Assembly: GCA_945869965.1 (NCBI GenBank)
Contig: CAMBRC010000032.1
Location: forward strand, 1-43,085
DNA: 43,085 nucleotides
Direction: 5' to 3'
Source of the DNA: Asaia bogorensis
Lineage (GTDB): Bacteria; Pseudomonadota; Alphaproteobacteria; Acetobacterales; Acetobacteraceae
Every line of letters starts with the position of its first letter. The first letter of the stretch is position 1. Under the pieces are notes generated by a model. It worked only from the letters and a program-made list of their open reading frames with translations. It was not told the DNA's origin and did not search any database. Of the stretch, positions 25,147 to 33,800 are shown one piece after another. Made by a program: the position numbers and the translations under genes.

Positions 25147-25632
25147 ATGAGCACGGTCGACGCCAAGCTCCCCACCGCCCCGAAGCTGGAGGGCCGCCCG
25201 CCGCGGATGCTAGTGGTGCGCGCGCCGTACTACACCGCCATCGTCGACGGGCTGCGCGACGGCGCGGTGCGCATCATCACCGAGGCCGGCGGCACCTGCG
25301 ACGTGTTGGACGTCGCCGGCGCGCTGGAGCTGGCGAGCGCGATCCAGTTTGCGGTCAAGGGCGATCGAGCATATGACGGCTTCGTCGCCCTCGGCTGCGT
25401 GGTCAAGGGCGAGACCGACCACTACGAGCATGTCTGCCGCGAGGCGATGCAGGCGCTCACCCGCGTGGCACTGGACCACACCCTGGCGCTGGGCAACGGG
25501 CTGCTGACGGTGGCGACGGAGGCGCAGGCGATCGAGCGCTCGGGCGCCGATGGCCACAACAAGGGCGCCGAGGCCGCCGCCGCCGCGCTGATTCAGATCC
25601 GTGCCGCCCGCTACCTGGGCGCGGCAAGCTGA
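25147..25632 (+). CDS. ribH: 6,7-dimethyl-8-ribityllumazine synthase
   Basis: The product is 161 residues. VVRAPYYTAIVDGLRDGAV, the substrate loop VAGALELASAIQFAV, and GCVVKGETDHYEHVC with the catalytic His are all conserved, and the C-terminal helix has NKGAEAAAAAL. It condenses the RibD product with the RibB product to give lumazine, the substrate of RibE. ATG 25147 fits the family; an upstream open frame of 28 residues lies in repeat-derived sequence and is not counted. nusB starts 2 nt after the stop. Confidence 0.95.
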   Translation: MSTVDAKLPTAPKLEGRPPRMLVVRAPYYTAIVDGLRDGAVRIITEAGGTCDVLDVAGALELASAIQFAVKGDRAYDGFVALGCVVKGETDHYEHVCREAMQALTRVALDHTLALGNGLLTVATEAQAIERSGADGHNKGAEAAAAALIQIRAARYLGAAS

Positions 25633-25634
25633 TT

Positions 25635-26159
25635 ATGGCCAAGACCACCGCCGCCAAACCCGCCGCGACCGCTGCCAGGCCGCGCACCTCGGCGCGCGTC
25701 GCCGCCGTCCAGGCGCTGTTCCAGGCCGAGCAGATGCAAATCTCCGCCGAGCGGGTGATCGACGAATTCGTGCGCCACCGCCTGGGAGCGGACCCTGGCA
25801 CCGGCTTCGAGGATGGCCGGGCGCCGGATGCCAATGTGCCGCTGTTCGGCCGCATCGTACGCACCGCCACGACCCAGCAGGACGCGCTCGCCACCCTTTT
25901 GACGGCGACCTTGGCCGAAGACTGGCCAATGGAGCGGTTGGACCCGGTGCTGCGCGCCCTGTTGCGGGCGGCTGCCGCCGAGCTGTGGATGAGCGATGGG
26001 CCGCCCGGCCGGGTGGTGATCAACGAGTATCTCGACATCGCCCATGGCTTCTTCGACGGTGACATCCCCAACATGGCCAACGGTGTGCTCGACCGCCTCG
26101 CCCGCCGCCTGCGTCCAGGCGAATTTCCGGGCGAGCTTCCGGGCGAGTCCGCCTCCTGA
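25635..26159 (+). CDS. nusB: Transcription antitermination factor NusB
   Basis: The product is 174 residues. The first 20 residues are an Ala/Lys-rich leader. The NusB fold follows with TSARVAAVQALFQAEQM, then EDWPMERLDPVLRALLRAAAAELW and VVINEYLDIAHGFFDGDIPNMANGVLDRLAR. NusB with NusE binds boxA RNA and supports rRNA transcription. The order ribH-nusB-thiL is conserved across many bacteria. The frame has an insertion (about 45-65) relative to E. coli, which is common in alphaproteobacteria. Confidence 0.95.
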   Translation: MAKTTAAKPAATAARPRTSARVAAVQALFQAEQMQISAERVIDEFVRHRLGADPGTGFEDGRAPDANVPLFGRIVRTATTQQDALATLLTATLAEDWPMERLDPVLRALLRAAAAELWMSDGPPGRVVINEYLDIAHGFFDGDIPNMANGVLDRLARRLRPGEFPGELPGESAS

Positions 26160-26180
26160 ACCGCTGAACGAGGGATCGAT

Positions 26181-27152
26181 GTGACATCAATCCCGGCCGA
26201 ATTCGGATTGATCTACAAGCATTTTCGCCCGCTCGCCGGCCCTGGCGCGCTGGAGCTTGGCGACGACGCCGCCATCTTCACCCCGCCTGACGGGCGCCAG
26301 ATGGTGGTGGCGGCCGATGCCATGGTCGCCGGCGTGCATTTCCTGCCGGGCGATCCGCCGGAGCTGGTGGCACGCAAGCTGCTGCGCACCAACCTGTCCG
26401 ACCTTGCGGCCATGGGGGCGGCACCGTTCGGCTACCTGCTGACCGTCTCGGTGCCGCGCGACACACGGGATGCCTGGTTCGCGGCCTTTGCCGCCGGGCT
26501 GGCGGCCGACCAGGCGGAGTACGGCATCACCCTGCTGGGCGGCGACACCACCTCCACCCCGGGTCCGGTCAGTCTTTCGCTGACCATCCTGGGCACCGTG
26601 GTCCCAGGCACCGCTCTGCGCCGCACCGGGGCGCGGGCGGGCGACGGGGTCTGGGTGACCGGCACGATCGGCGATGGCGCGCTCGGCCTGCTCGCCGCCA
26701 CCGGCAAGCTCAACGACCCCGACGGCTTCCTGGCCGACCGCTATCGGCTGCCACAGCCGCGCCTGGCCTTGGGCCAGCGGTTGGCGGGCATCGCGGCGGC
26801 GGCGATGGATGTCTCGGACGGGCTGGTCCAGGACCTCGGCCATCTTTGCCGTGGCGGCGGGCTCGGGGCAGTGATCGAGGCCGCGCTGGTGCCGCTATCG
26901 CCGGCCGCGCGCGTGGCGGTTGCCGCCGATGGTGCTTTGCTGGCGCGCTGCCTGGGCGGTGGCGACGACTACGAGTTGCTGCTGGCAGTGGCGGACGCCG
27001 ACGCGCCGTCCTTGCTGAAGGCGGCGGCGGCGTGTGGCGTTGCGGTCACCCGCATTGGTCGTTTCGCCGCGGGACCGCCCGACGTCGTGGTATTCGGCCC
27101 TGGCGGCGCGCCGATGACGCTGCCGGCGGGCGGCTGGAGCCATTTCGCCTGA
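26181..27152 (+). CDS. thiL: Thiamine-monophosphate kinase
   Basis: The product is 323 residues. EFGLIYKHF, LELGDDAAIF, DAMVAGVHFLPGDPPELVARKLLRTNLSDLAAMGA, LLGGDTTSTPGPVSLSLTILG, AMDVSDGLVQDLGHLC and GGGDDYELLLAV are the family's metal- and ATP-binding blocks. It phosphorylates thiamine monophosphate to the active diphosphate. The GTG start at 26181 has AGGGA upstream and begins the conserved E-F-x-L-I motif at the right distance. It converges on bamE with a 10-nt gap. Confidence 0.96.
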   Translation: MTSIPAEFGLIYKHFRPLAGPGALELGDDAAIFTPPDGRQMVVAADAMVAGVHFLPGDPPELVARKLLRTNLSDLAAMGAAPFGYLLTVSVPRDTRDAWFAAFAAGLAADQAEYGITLLGGDTTSTPGPVSLSLTILGTVVPGTALRRTGARAGDGVWVTGTIGDGALGLLAATGKLNDPDGFLADRYRLPQPRLALGQRLAGIAAAAMDVSDGLVQDLGHLCRGGGLGAVIEAALVPLSPAARVAVAADGALLARCLGGGDDYELLLAVADADAPSLLKAAAACGVAVTRIGRFAAGPPDVVVFGPGGAPMTLPAGGWSHFA

Positions 27153-27162
27153 GGCGTGCCGT

Positions 27163-27678
27163 TCAGAAGTTGCTGCGCGTCGCCGTCGTGCCGGCCGGGC
27201 CGCCGGGATTGAAGCGGCCGACATTGCCCAGCAGTTGCTGCAGGAAGCTGCTCTCATTGCCGGGCGTCGGCGTGGTGCGCGACACCACAGCCACATCCAC
27301 GCCGTCTTCCATGCCCTTCTTGTCGATCCGGCGCAGCACGCCGGCGCGATCGAACACCAGCGTCACGCTTTGCTGGTCATGCACCGCGTTGGTGGCACCG
27401 ATCACCGGCTTGGTCAGCTCTGAAATGTAGATCCAGGTGTCGTCATCAAACGCCGCCCGCGTGGTGGGCGAGCCCAGCAAGGCATTGGCGTCGCCGCGAG
27501 TCGATGTGCCCGGCACCAGCTGCGCCAGCTGGTCGGGGTCCACCCGGTTGCCACGCGCCTGCACCGGATGGCTCAGGAATCCTGAGGTGTCGAAGCTGCA
27601 TCCGCCCAGCGGCGCGGCGGCAAGCAACACCAGGGCCAACAGGGCGGCATGACGGGCATGAAAGCAGTTTGGCGGCAC
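27163..27678 (-). CDS. bamE: Outer membrane assembly lipoprotein, BamE/SmpA-OmlA family
   Basis: The product is 171 residues. The signal sequence (HARHAALLALVLLAAAP) ends in a lipobox-like LGGC, after which the protein begins CSFDTSGF. The BamE domain shows LAQLVPGTSTRGDANALLGSPTTRAAFDDDTWIYISE and VTLVFDRAGVLRRID. The C-terminal tail (SSFLQQLLGNVGRFNPGG) is typical of alphaproteobacterial forms. BamE supports beta-barrel insertion with BamA and BamD. GTG 27678 is chosen because AAGGA stands 8 nt upstream; the frame is open for 55 more residues. It is divergent from the cytochrome chaperone gene. Confidence 0.9.
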   Translation of the reverse strand: MPPNCFHARHAALLALVLLAAAPLGGCSFDTSGFLSHPVQARGNRVDPDQLAQLVPGTSTRGDANALLGSPTTRAAFDDDTWIYISELTKPVIGATNAVHDQQSVTLVFDRAGVLRRIDKKGMEDGVDVAVVSRTTPTPGNESSFLQQLLGNVGRFNPGGPAGTTATRSNF

Positions 27679-27856
27679 AAGTACGGTCCTTGGATTGGTC
27701 AAAGGCGGGGCTTGGTCGAATTTTAGCGCACGGCGCCGCACCGGCATCGCGCCCGGCAGGTTCCAGCGCCGCTTGTCCGTGCTAGCATGATCCCGACGCG
27801 CGCGCCATCGCGGCGGATGGATCCGGCGCGGGTGCGCCAACACAGGAGAGCGCGAG

Positions 27857-28399
27857 GTGCTGGGGTTTCTGCGGCGACGCCGATTCGAACGGGCGGGGTA
27901 CGAGCTTTACGGCGCGGCCGTCGCGGCGGCGCGCCAGCCATGGTTTTATCGCGAACTCGGCGTGCCCGACACACTGGACGGCCGGTTCGACCTGGTCGGG
28001 CTGCACGCCTTCCTGGTGATCCGCCGCCTGTCCGCCCTGCCGCCGCCCGGGCCGGATGTGTCCCAGGCGGTGTTCGATGCGATGTTCTCGGACATGGACA
28101 TCAACCTGCGCGAAATGGGCGTCAGCGACCTGGCGGTGGGCAAGCGCGTGACCGCGATGTGGGAGGCGTTCCACGGCCGCGCCGCCGCCTATGAAACGGC
28201 CTTGGCCGGCGATGGCGACGCCGCCCTTGCCGAGGCCCTGGCGCGTAATGTCTGGCGCGGCCAGGTGGCGTTGCCCGACGGGCCGCCGCGCCTGGCCAGC
28301 CTGGTGCGCCGCCACGTCGAATACCTCGGCCTGCTCGCCCCCGCGGCATTGCAGGCCGGCAAGCTGGCCTTCCCCGCCCCCGAAGAAGTGTCCGCATGA
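27857..28399 (+). CDS. Ubiquinol-cytochrome c chaperone (CBP3/UQCC1 family)
   Basis: The product is 180 residues. RAGYELYGAAVAAARQPWFYRELGVPDTLDGRFDLVGLHAFLVIRRL and FDAMFSDMDINLREMGVSDLAVGKRVTAMWEAFHGRAAAYETAL follow the Ubiq_cyt_C_chap family closely. In mitochondria CBP3 helps assemble cytochrome b of complex III; the bacterial role is inferred to be similar. GTG start at 27857 with GGAG upstream. It overlaps yceD by 4 nt (ATGA) and stands at the usual alphaproteobacterial position before yceD-rpmF-plsX-fabH. Confidence 0.88.
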   Translation: MLGFLRRRRFERAGYELYGAAVAAARQPWFYRELGVPDTLDGRFDLVGLHAFLVIRRLSALPPPGPDVSQAVFDAMFSDMDINLREMGVSDLAVGKRVTAMWEAFHGRAAAYETALAGDGDAALAEALARNVWRGQVALPDGPPRLASLVRRHVEYLGLLAPAALQAGKLAFPAPEEVSA

Positions 28400-28938
28400 C
28401 CCACGCCGAGTCGCCGTCCCCCGAACCGCCGCATACCGAATTGCCGCACCCCGTCTCGCTGGCCCAGATCGGCACGCTGGGCATGGTGCGCGAAGTGGCC
28501 GCGAATGCTGCCGAGTGCGCGGCGATCGCCGCCCGCCTGTTGATCCCAGCCGTCGGTGCGTTGTCCTGCCGCTTTCAGCTCATGCCGGCGCAGGGTGGCA
28601 TGGTGATGGCCCAAGGCACGCTGCTGGCCCGGGTCACCCAGATCTGCGTCGTCACCCTGGAGCCCTTCGAGGCTGACCTGCACGAGGATTTCCGCATCCG
28701 TTTCGTGCCCGCGGACGCGATCGGCGACCCCGAGGACGATCTCCTGGAACTCGATGCCGATGACGAGGTGCCGTACCACGGCATCCACATCGATTTGGGC
28801 GAGGCCGCCGTCGAGCAACTGGCGCTGGCGCTCGATCCCTATCCGCGCATCCCCGGCGCCGAATTGCCGGCGGTTGATGATCCCGACGCCGTCGCCTCGC
28901 CTTTCGCCGCCCTCGCGCGCCGGGCGAGGCAAGGCTAG
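28396..28938 (+). CDS. yceD: YceD family protein (DUF177), 23S rRNA accumulation factor
   Basis: The product is 180 residues. The family features are the central two-strand part (SCRFQLMPAQGGMVMAQGTLLARVTQICVVTLEPFEADLHEDFRIRFVP) and the acidic middle DPEDDLLELDADDEVPYHGIHIDLGEAAVEQLALALDPYPRIPG. The usual two cysteine pairs of DUF177 are absent; only C41, C58 and C85 remain, which is common in alphaproteobacteria. In E. coli and plants, YceD affects 23S rRNA levels. It is coupled to the chaperone gene by ATGA and precedes rpmF, as in most bacteria. Confidence 0.88.
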   Translation: MTHAESPSPEPPHTELPHPVSLAQIGTLGMVREVAANAAECAAIAARLLIPAVGALSCRFQLMPAQGGMVMAQGTLLARVTQICVVTLEPFEADLHEDFRIRFVPADAIGDPEDDLLELDADDEVPYHGIHIDLGEAAVEQLALALDPYPRIPGAELPAVDDPDAVASPFAALARRARQG

Positions 28939-29129
28939 GATGCGTGCCATGTCGCGCAATGACTTGCAGGGGGCTGACACCTCTGCTAGTTGGCTCGCCT
29001 CGCGTTATCGCCTTTATGTGAACGCATCCGCCGGAGCGGCAATTTGGTTGTGCTCGCGCTTTTCGCGCACAGCACGATCGTCCGCCCGTGCCGGAGGGAT
29101 CGTCACGCTGACCGGAGCTGCGTTGTCCT
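28939..29129 (+). promoter_or_regulatory. 191-bp leader region ahead of rpmF with a possible promoter
   Basis: TTGGCT (28990-28995) and TTTATG (29013-29018) are spaced by 17 nt and could start the rpmF-plsX-fabH-ihfA transcript. An imperfect GC-rich stem around 29049-29073 (CGCGC, TTTT, CGCGC type) lies in the resulting leader. I see no gene here. Confidence 0.3.
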
Positions 29130-29333
29130 ATGGCTGTACCCAAGAAGAAAACCTCCCCCTCGCGCATGGGCATGCGCCGCAGCCACCAAGCATTGTCCGC
29201 CGCGGCGCACGCCGACTGCGCCAATTGCGGCGAGCTGAAGCGCCCGCACCATGTCTGCAGCCATTGCGGCCATTACGACGGCCGCGAAGTGGCGGTTGCC
29301 GGCAAGGCCCTGAAGGGCACCGTCCGCGCCTGA
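29130..29333 (+). CDS. rpmF: 50S ribosomal protein L32
   Basis: The product is 67 residues. It starts [20 protein letters not shown], the invariant L32 N-terminus, and retains the zinc ribbon C30-x2-C33 with C43-x2-C46. It is therefore the zinc-binding form (C+). It lies between yceD and plsX as usual and may be co-transcribed with fatty-acid genes, linking ribosome and membrane synthesis. Confidence 0.97.
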   Translation: MAVPKKKTSPSRMGMRRSHQALSAAAHADCANCGELKRPHHVCSHCGHYDGREVAVAGKALKGTVRA

Positions 29334-29379
29334 GCCATCCGCCGGCCTGCCGCGCAGCGCGCTTAACTGGCCCGCGCGC

Positions 29380-30522
29380 ATGAGCACCGGGTTTACCCTG
29401 GCGATTGACGCCATGGGCGGCGACCAGGCGCCCGATATGGTCGTCGCGGGGCTGGACATCGCCGCCGAGCGCCATCCCGGCGCCCGCTTCCTGCTGGTTG
29501 GCGACGAGGCGCGCCTGGCGCCGCTATTGGCGCGCTACAAGCGTGCCGGCGCGCTCTGCACCGTCCGCCACACCACCACGGTGATCTCCGGCGACATGAA
29601 GCCGACAGCCGCGCTGCGCCTGCGCGGCTCCTCGATGCGCGGCGCCATCGACGCGGTGGCGGCGCATGAGGCCTCCGGCGTGGTCTCCGCCGGCAATACC
29701 GGCGCGCTGCTGGCGCTGGCCAAGATTGTCATCAAGACCCTGCCGGGCATCGACCGCCCGGCCATGGCTGCCATCGGACCCTCGGCGCGCGGCGACGTGG
29801 TCATGCTCGACCTCGGCGCCAACGTCCTGTGCGACACCCGCAACCTGGTCGAATTCGCCATCATGGGCGACGTCTTCGCCCGCACCGTGCTCGGCCTGAC
29901 CGCGCCCACCATCGGCGTGCTGAATGTCGGCTCGGAGGAACTGAAGGGCAGCGACACCCTGCGCCTGGCCGCCGACACCCTGCGCGCCAGCCACCTCGGC
30001 CCGCAATTCCACGGCTTCGTCGAGGGCCACGACATCGCCGCCGGCACCACGGACGTCATCGTCACCGACGGCTTCACCGGCAATGTGGCACTCAAGACCG
30101 GCGAGGGCGCGCTCAAGCTGATGAGCGGCATGCTGCGCCAGGTGTTCTCGTCCTCGCTGATGGGCCGGATCGGCTACCTGTTCGTTCGCCCTGGGCTGGA
30201 GCGCCTGCGCGAATGGCTCGACCCCCGCCGCTACAACGGCGCGGTGATGCTCGGCCTCGGCGGCGTGGTGGTGAAATCCCACGGCGGCACCGACGCCCAG
30301 GGCTTCGCGCACGCCATCGACGTTGCTATGGACATGGTGGTGCATCGCTTCAACGACGGGATTCGCGATGGGCTCGACCGCCTCGCCGCGCTGGCCCAGG
30401 CAAACGGGGCGGCCAACGGGGCCTCAGCAAACGGATCAACCAATGGACCAGCAGACCCCGCCAGCATCGGGACCATCAGACCGGGTACCGATGGCGGACC
30501 GCGCCTCGCCACGGCCCCTTGA
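29380..30522 (+). CDS. plsX: Phosphate acyltransferase PlsX
   Basis: The product is 380 residues. LAIDAMGGDQAPDMVVAG, SSMRGAIDAVAAHEASGVVSAGNTGALLALA, VGSEELKGSDTLRLAADTL and DVIVTDGFTGNVALKTGEG are all diagnostic. PlsX makes acyl-phosphate from acyl-ACP for PlsY in phospholipid synthesis. The C-terminal 45 residues are a low-complexity Asn/Gly/Ala/Pro tail (NGAANGASANGSTNGPADP) not found in the family core; a later stop than usual. fabH begins 22 nt after the stop. Confidence 0.96.
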   Translation: MSTGFTLAIDAMGGDQAPDMVVAGLDIAAERHPGARFLLVGDEARLAPLLARYKRAGALCTVRHTTTVISGDMKPTAALRLRGSSMRGAIDAVAAHEASGVVSAGNTGALLALAKIVIKTLPGIDRPAMAAIGPSARGDVVMLDLGANVLCDTRNLVEFAIMGDVFARTVLGLTAPTIGVLNVGSEELKGSDTLRLAADTLRASHLGPQFHGFVEGHDIAAGTTDVIVTDGFTGNVALKTGEGALKLMSGMLRQVFSSSLMGRIGYLFVRPGLERLREWLDPRRYNGAVMLGLGGVVVKSHGGTDAQGFAHAIDVAMDMVVHRFNDGIRDGLDRLAALAQANGAANGASANGSTNGPADPASIGTIRPGTDGGPRLATAP

Positions 30523-30544
30523 GATGCCTGGTTCAAGTGCTGTG

Positions 30545-31516
30545 ATGCGCCCGCGTACCCTGCTGACCGGCATCGGCGCCTACCTGCCGGCAAACGTGGT
30601 CACCAACGCCGAACTGGCGCTGCGTGTCGACACCTCCGACGAATGGATCCGCGAGCGCACCGGCATCCGCCAGCGCCACATCGCAGCACCCCACGAAAGC
30701 TGCGCCTTCATGGCCACCGAAGCCGCCCGCGCCGCCCTGGCCGATGCCAGCATCACGGCCGCCGAGGTCGACGGCATCATCGTCGCCACCGCCACCCCGG
30801 ACCAGGCCTTCCCCGCCGTCGCCGTGCGGGTCCAGGCAGCCCTCGGGGCAGGGGGCTTCGGCTTCGACCTCTCGGCGGCCTGCAGCGGCTTCATCTACGC
30901 ACTCTCGGTCGCCGACGGCATGATGCGCGCCGGCCAGGCGCGCTGCATGCTGGTGATCGGCTCCGAGGTCTACTCCCGCATCATGAACTGGGCCGACCGG
31001 GGCACCTGCGTGCTGTTCGGCGACGGCGCCGGCGCCGTCGTCCTGCGCGCGGGTGAGGGAACGGGAGCGTCCAGCGAACCCGGCATCCTCTCCACCCACC
31101 TGCACGCCCAGGGCGACCTCGGCGACATCCTCTATGTCGACGGCGCGGTTGGCCAGCCCGACAAGCCCGGCCATCTCGTCATGAAGGGCAACGAGGTGTT
31201 CCGCCACGCCGTCGGCAAGCTCGCCGGCGCCGTCACCGAGGCGCTCGCCGCCAACGGCCTGAGCCACAGCGATGTCGACTGGCTAGTGCCGCACCAAGCC
31301 AACCTGCGCATCATCGATGCCATCGGCAAGCGGCTGAAACTGCCGCCGGAGCGGGTAGTGGTCACCGTCGACCAGCACGCCAACACCTCCGCCGCGTCGA
31401 TCCCGCTCGCCCTGGCCCAGGCCTACGGCGACGGCCGCATCAAGCGCGGCGACCTGGTCCTGATGGAAGCCCTCGGCGGCGGCCTCACCTGGGGCAGCGC
31501 CCTGGTCCGCCTGTAG
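30545..31516 (+). CDS. fabH: Beta-ketoacyl-ACP synthase III
   Basis: The product is 323 residues. DTSDEWIRERTGIRQRHI at the N-terminus, the active Cys in FDLSAACSGFIYAL, His in VPHQANLRII and Asn in DQHANTSAASIPLAL form the triad. It starts fatty-acid elongation by condensing acetyl-CoA with malonyl-ACP. ATG 30545 is chosen by alignment with the family N-terminus; in-frame ATGs at 30524 and 30491 are possible, the latter inside plsX, and none has a strong ribosome site. Confidence 0.96.
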   Translation: MRPRTLLTGIGAYLPANVVTNAELALRVDTSDEWIRERTGIRQRHIAAPHESCAFMATEAARAALADASITAAEVDGIIVATATPDQAFPAVAVRVQAALGAGGFGFDLSAACSGFIYALSVADGMMRAGQARCMLVIGSEVYSRIMNWADRGTCVLFGDGAGAVVLRAGEGTGASSEPGILSTHLHAQGDLGDILYVDGAVGQPDKPGHLVMKGNEVFRHAVGKLAGAVTEALAANGLSHSDVDWLVPHQANLRIIDAIGKRLKLPPERVVVTVDQHANTSAASIPLALAQAYGDGRIKRGDLVLMEALGGGLTWGSALVRL

Positions 31517-31560
31517 TCCGGCGCTTCTCATCCCCCGCGATCGCACGGATCCAAGGGGTT

Positions 31561-31602
31561 GAATACAGAGTATTCTTGACGTCGCCGCGCAGTCTGCATA
31601 GC
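31561..31602 (+). promoter_or_regulatory. Candidate ihfA promoter with an overlapping palindrome
   Basis: GAATACAGAGTATTC (31561-31575) is a perfect 6-3-6 palindrome. It ends one base before TTGACG (31576-31581), a good -35. A weak -10 (CATAGC/TAGCGT) follows 15-17 nt later, just upstream of ihfA at 31611. The layout suggests a repressor or activator site on a promoter separating ihfA-merR from fabH. Confidence 0.5.
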
Positions 31603-31610
31603 GTGCCTCG

Positions 31611-31925
31611 ATGAACACTGTCACCCGCGCCCACCTGACCGAGACCATCTATACCCAGGTGGGCCTCTCCCGCAACGAATCGGCCGACCTGCTCGAGGTC
31701 GTGCTGGCGCGCATGAGCGCCGCGCTGGAAGCGGGGGAATCCGTTAAAATCAGTGGCTTCGGAACCTTTTCCGTGCGCCAGAAAGGCCGCCGGATCGGCC
31801 GCAATCCCAAGACCGGGGTCGAGGTGCCGATCCTGCCGCGCCGTGTCCTGGTGTTCCGCCCCAGCCAGGTGCTGCGCGCCCATGTCAACCACATGGCGCC
31901 GCCGGTCGGTGGAGACGATGAATGA
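31611..31925 (+). CDS. ihfA: Integration host factor subunit alpha
   Basis: The product is 104 residues. [78 protein letters not shown] match IhfA, with the GRNPKTG proline that kinks DNA. IHF bends DNA in replication, recombination and sigma-54 transcription. It overlaps the merR-type gene by ATGA, a conserved alphaproteobacterial pair. Confidence 0.95.
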   Translation: MNTVTRAHLTETIYTQVGLSRNESADLLEVVLARMSAALEAGESVKISGFGTFSVRQKGRRIGRNPKTGVEVPILPRRVLVFRPSQVLRAHVNHMAPPVGGDDE

Positions 31926-32521
31926 GCGGGCGCACGGCCGCTGCCGCCATGATCCCCCCTGCTGGCGCCGATGACGCTGACGATGCCGATGCCGGCCGCG
32001 GCAAACCGAAAAAGGCGCCCAACGCCTTCCGCACCATCAGCGAAGTCGCCGACGAACTGCATATCCCGCAGCATGTCCTGCGCTTCTGGGAAACCAAATT
32101 CCCCCAGGTAAAGCCGCTGAAACGCGGCGGCGGCCGGCGCTACTACCGGCCAGACGACATCACCCTGCTGCGCCGCGTCTCCGACCTGCTCTACATCCAG
32201 GGCTACACCATCAAGGGCGTCCAGCGGCTGTTGCGTGAAGGCGGCGGCAAGCTGTCCGATGACATCCCGCCCGCCCCGGCAGACGAGCGCGACGCCGACG
32301 AAGCCGCCGCCCTCGCGCCTGCGGATGTCGAGCCGCAACTGCCAATGCCCGGCCTGACACAAACCGCCGCGCCGGCCCAGTCGCCCAAGCGCGCCGCCGC
32401 GCGCGCCGGCCGCGCCGACACAGCCCCGTCGCCGGAGGTCAATGCCGAGGCCGTCCGGCTGCGCGCCATGCTGTCGCACACGCTGCGCGAACTCGAAGAA
32501 TTGCGCGCCCTGCTGCCCTGA
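31922..32521 (+). CDS. MerR family transcriptional regulator
   Basis: The product is 199 residues. The DNA-binding domain (about 37-105) reads [70 protein letters not shown]. The first 35 residues are Asp/Ala-rich and the middle (115-165) is Pro/Ala-rich linker; a short C-terminal helix ([18 protein letters not shown]) could dimerise. No effector-binding cysteines are visible. Its conserved place after ihfA suggests a housekeeping role, but its targets are unknown. Confidence 0.9.
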   Translation: MSGRTAAAAMIPPAGADDADDADAGRGKPKKAPNAFRTISEVADELHIPQHVLRFWETKFPQVKPLKRGGGRRYYRPDDITLLRRVSDLLYIQGYTIKGVQRLLREGGGKLSDDIPPAPADERDADEAAALAPADVEPQLPMPGLTQTAAPAQSPKRAAARAGRADTAPSPEVNAEAVRLRAMLSHTLRELEELRALLP

Positions 32522-32592
32522 TGCCGCGATGCCGGCCAGCACCACGCATTGCGGAGCGCGATCGTGGCTGCTACACGATGGCTCCCCACTGT

Positions 32593-32669
32593 CGGAGCGT
32601 AGCGCAGTCTGGTAGCGCATCAGTCTGGGGGACTGAGGGTCGTGGGTTCGAATCCCGCCGCTCCGACCA
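32593..32669 (+). tRNA. tRNA-Pro, anticodon GGG
   Basis: A complete 77-nt cloverleaf is visible. The acceptor stem CGGAGCG pairs with CGCTCCG. The D arm has GCGC/GCGC, and the anticodon stem TCAGT/ACTGA holds the loop CTGGGGG with anticodon GGG. The T arm has GTGGG-TTCGAAT-CCCGC. The discriminator A and 3' CCA are encoded. It reads proline codons CCC and CCU. Confidence 0.97.
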
Positions 32670-32726
32670 AACCCCCTCCGGTCAATTCCTCTCCGGCCCT
32701 ATTCCCTGCCGCCAGGATTCCATACG

Positions 32727-33767
32727 ATGGTCACACGCAGCGAGCTCAAGGGCCGCATCCAAACCGTCCGCGGCCTGATCGACCCCGCCGAACTCGGCCC
32801 GACCCTGATGCACGAGCACCTGCTCTGCGACATCACCCCCCCCAAGCTGGCCGCCCTCAACCAACCGTGGCCCGAAATCACGCTCGAGAACTACCACGAG
32901 ATCATCTACGGCCGCGTCCCGCACGCCGGTAAATACAAGCTCGTCATCCCCGAGATGATCACCGACGAAGTCGCCAAGATGCGCGAAGCCGGCGGAAAAT
33001 CCATCGTCGAACTGACCTGCGAGGGCCTCAAACCCAACCCCTCCGGCCTGCGCGCCATCGCCGAGGTCACCGACACCCACATCGTCATGGGCTGCGGCTT
33101 CTACGTCGACGAATACCAATCCGCCGCCACCTTCGGCCGCGGTGTCGACGCCTTTGCCGGCGAAATGATCGAACAGCTCACCACCGGCGCCTGGGGCACG
33201 GACGTCTGCTCCGGCATCATCGGCGAAGTCGGCTGCCAATCCCCCTGGACCGACCACGAAAAACAGGTGATGCAAGCCGCCATCATCGCCCAGCAACACA
33301 CCGGTGCGGCCATCAACGTCCATCCCGGCCGCCACCCCGACCAGCCCCAGGAAGTCGCCGATTTCCTGCGCACCCGCGGCGTCGACCTCGGCCGCGTCGT
33401 CATCTCCCACATCGACCGCACCATCTTCGACCACGACCGCCTGCTCCGCCTGGCCGACACCGGCGTGATCGTCGAATTCGACCTGTTCGGCCAGGAAACC
33501 ACCTATTACGGCATCTCCAACGTCGACATGCCCAATGACGGCATGCGCCTCAAGCTGATCCGCCTGCTGATCGACCACGGCCACCTCGACCGCATCGCGA
33601 TCAGCCACGACATCTGCTACTGCACCCGCCTGACCAAACTCGGCGGCCACGGCTACAGCCACATCTACAAGAACATCCTCCCCCTGATGCGCGAACGCGG
33701 TTTTTCGGAGGCGGAAATCGACCAGATCATGGTCAAGACGCCGGCCAGGGTACTGACCTTCGCCTAG
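32727..33767 (+). CDS. Phosphotriesterase-family (PHP-type) metal hydrolase
   Basis: The product is 346 residues. The binuclear metal site is seen as HEHLLCD (near 29-35), GIIGEVGCQ, NVHPGRHP, VISHIDR and ISHDICYCT. Where true phosphotriesterase uses a carbamylated lysine, the GIIGEVG segment has Glu, as in the E. coli PHP branch. These proteins hydrolyse lactones or esters, and some have weak phosphotriesterase activity; the substrate is not known. No signal peptide. It stands alone after tRNA-Pro. Confidence 0.88.
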   Translation: MVTRSELKGRIQTVRGLIDPAELGPTLMHEHLLCDITPPKLAALNQPWPEITLENYHEIIYGRVPHAGKYKLVIPEMITDEVAKMREAGGKSIVELTCEGLKPNPSGLRAIAEVTDTHIVMGCGFYVDEYQSAATFGRGVDAFAGEMIEQLTTGAWGTDVCSGIIGEVGCQSPWTDHEKQVMQAAIIAQQHTGAAINVHPGRHPDQPQEVADFLRTRGVDLGRVVISHIDRTIFDHDRLLRLADTGVIVEFDLFGQETTYYGISNVDMPNDGMRLKLIRLLIDHGHLDRIAISHDICYCTRLTKLGGHGYSHIYKNILPLMRERGFSEAEIDQIMVKTPARVLTFA

Positions 33768-33800
33768 GCCAAATGCCCGAGGCCGGGCCTGACCGACGAC

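Noticed and set aside
26104-26160. Tandem repeat at the nusB C-terminus (GEFPGELPGES)
   Set aside because: Two short imperfect copies only; a low-complexity tail, not a notable repeat.
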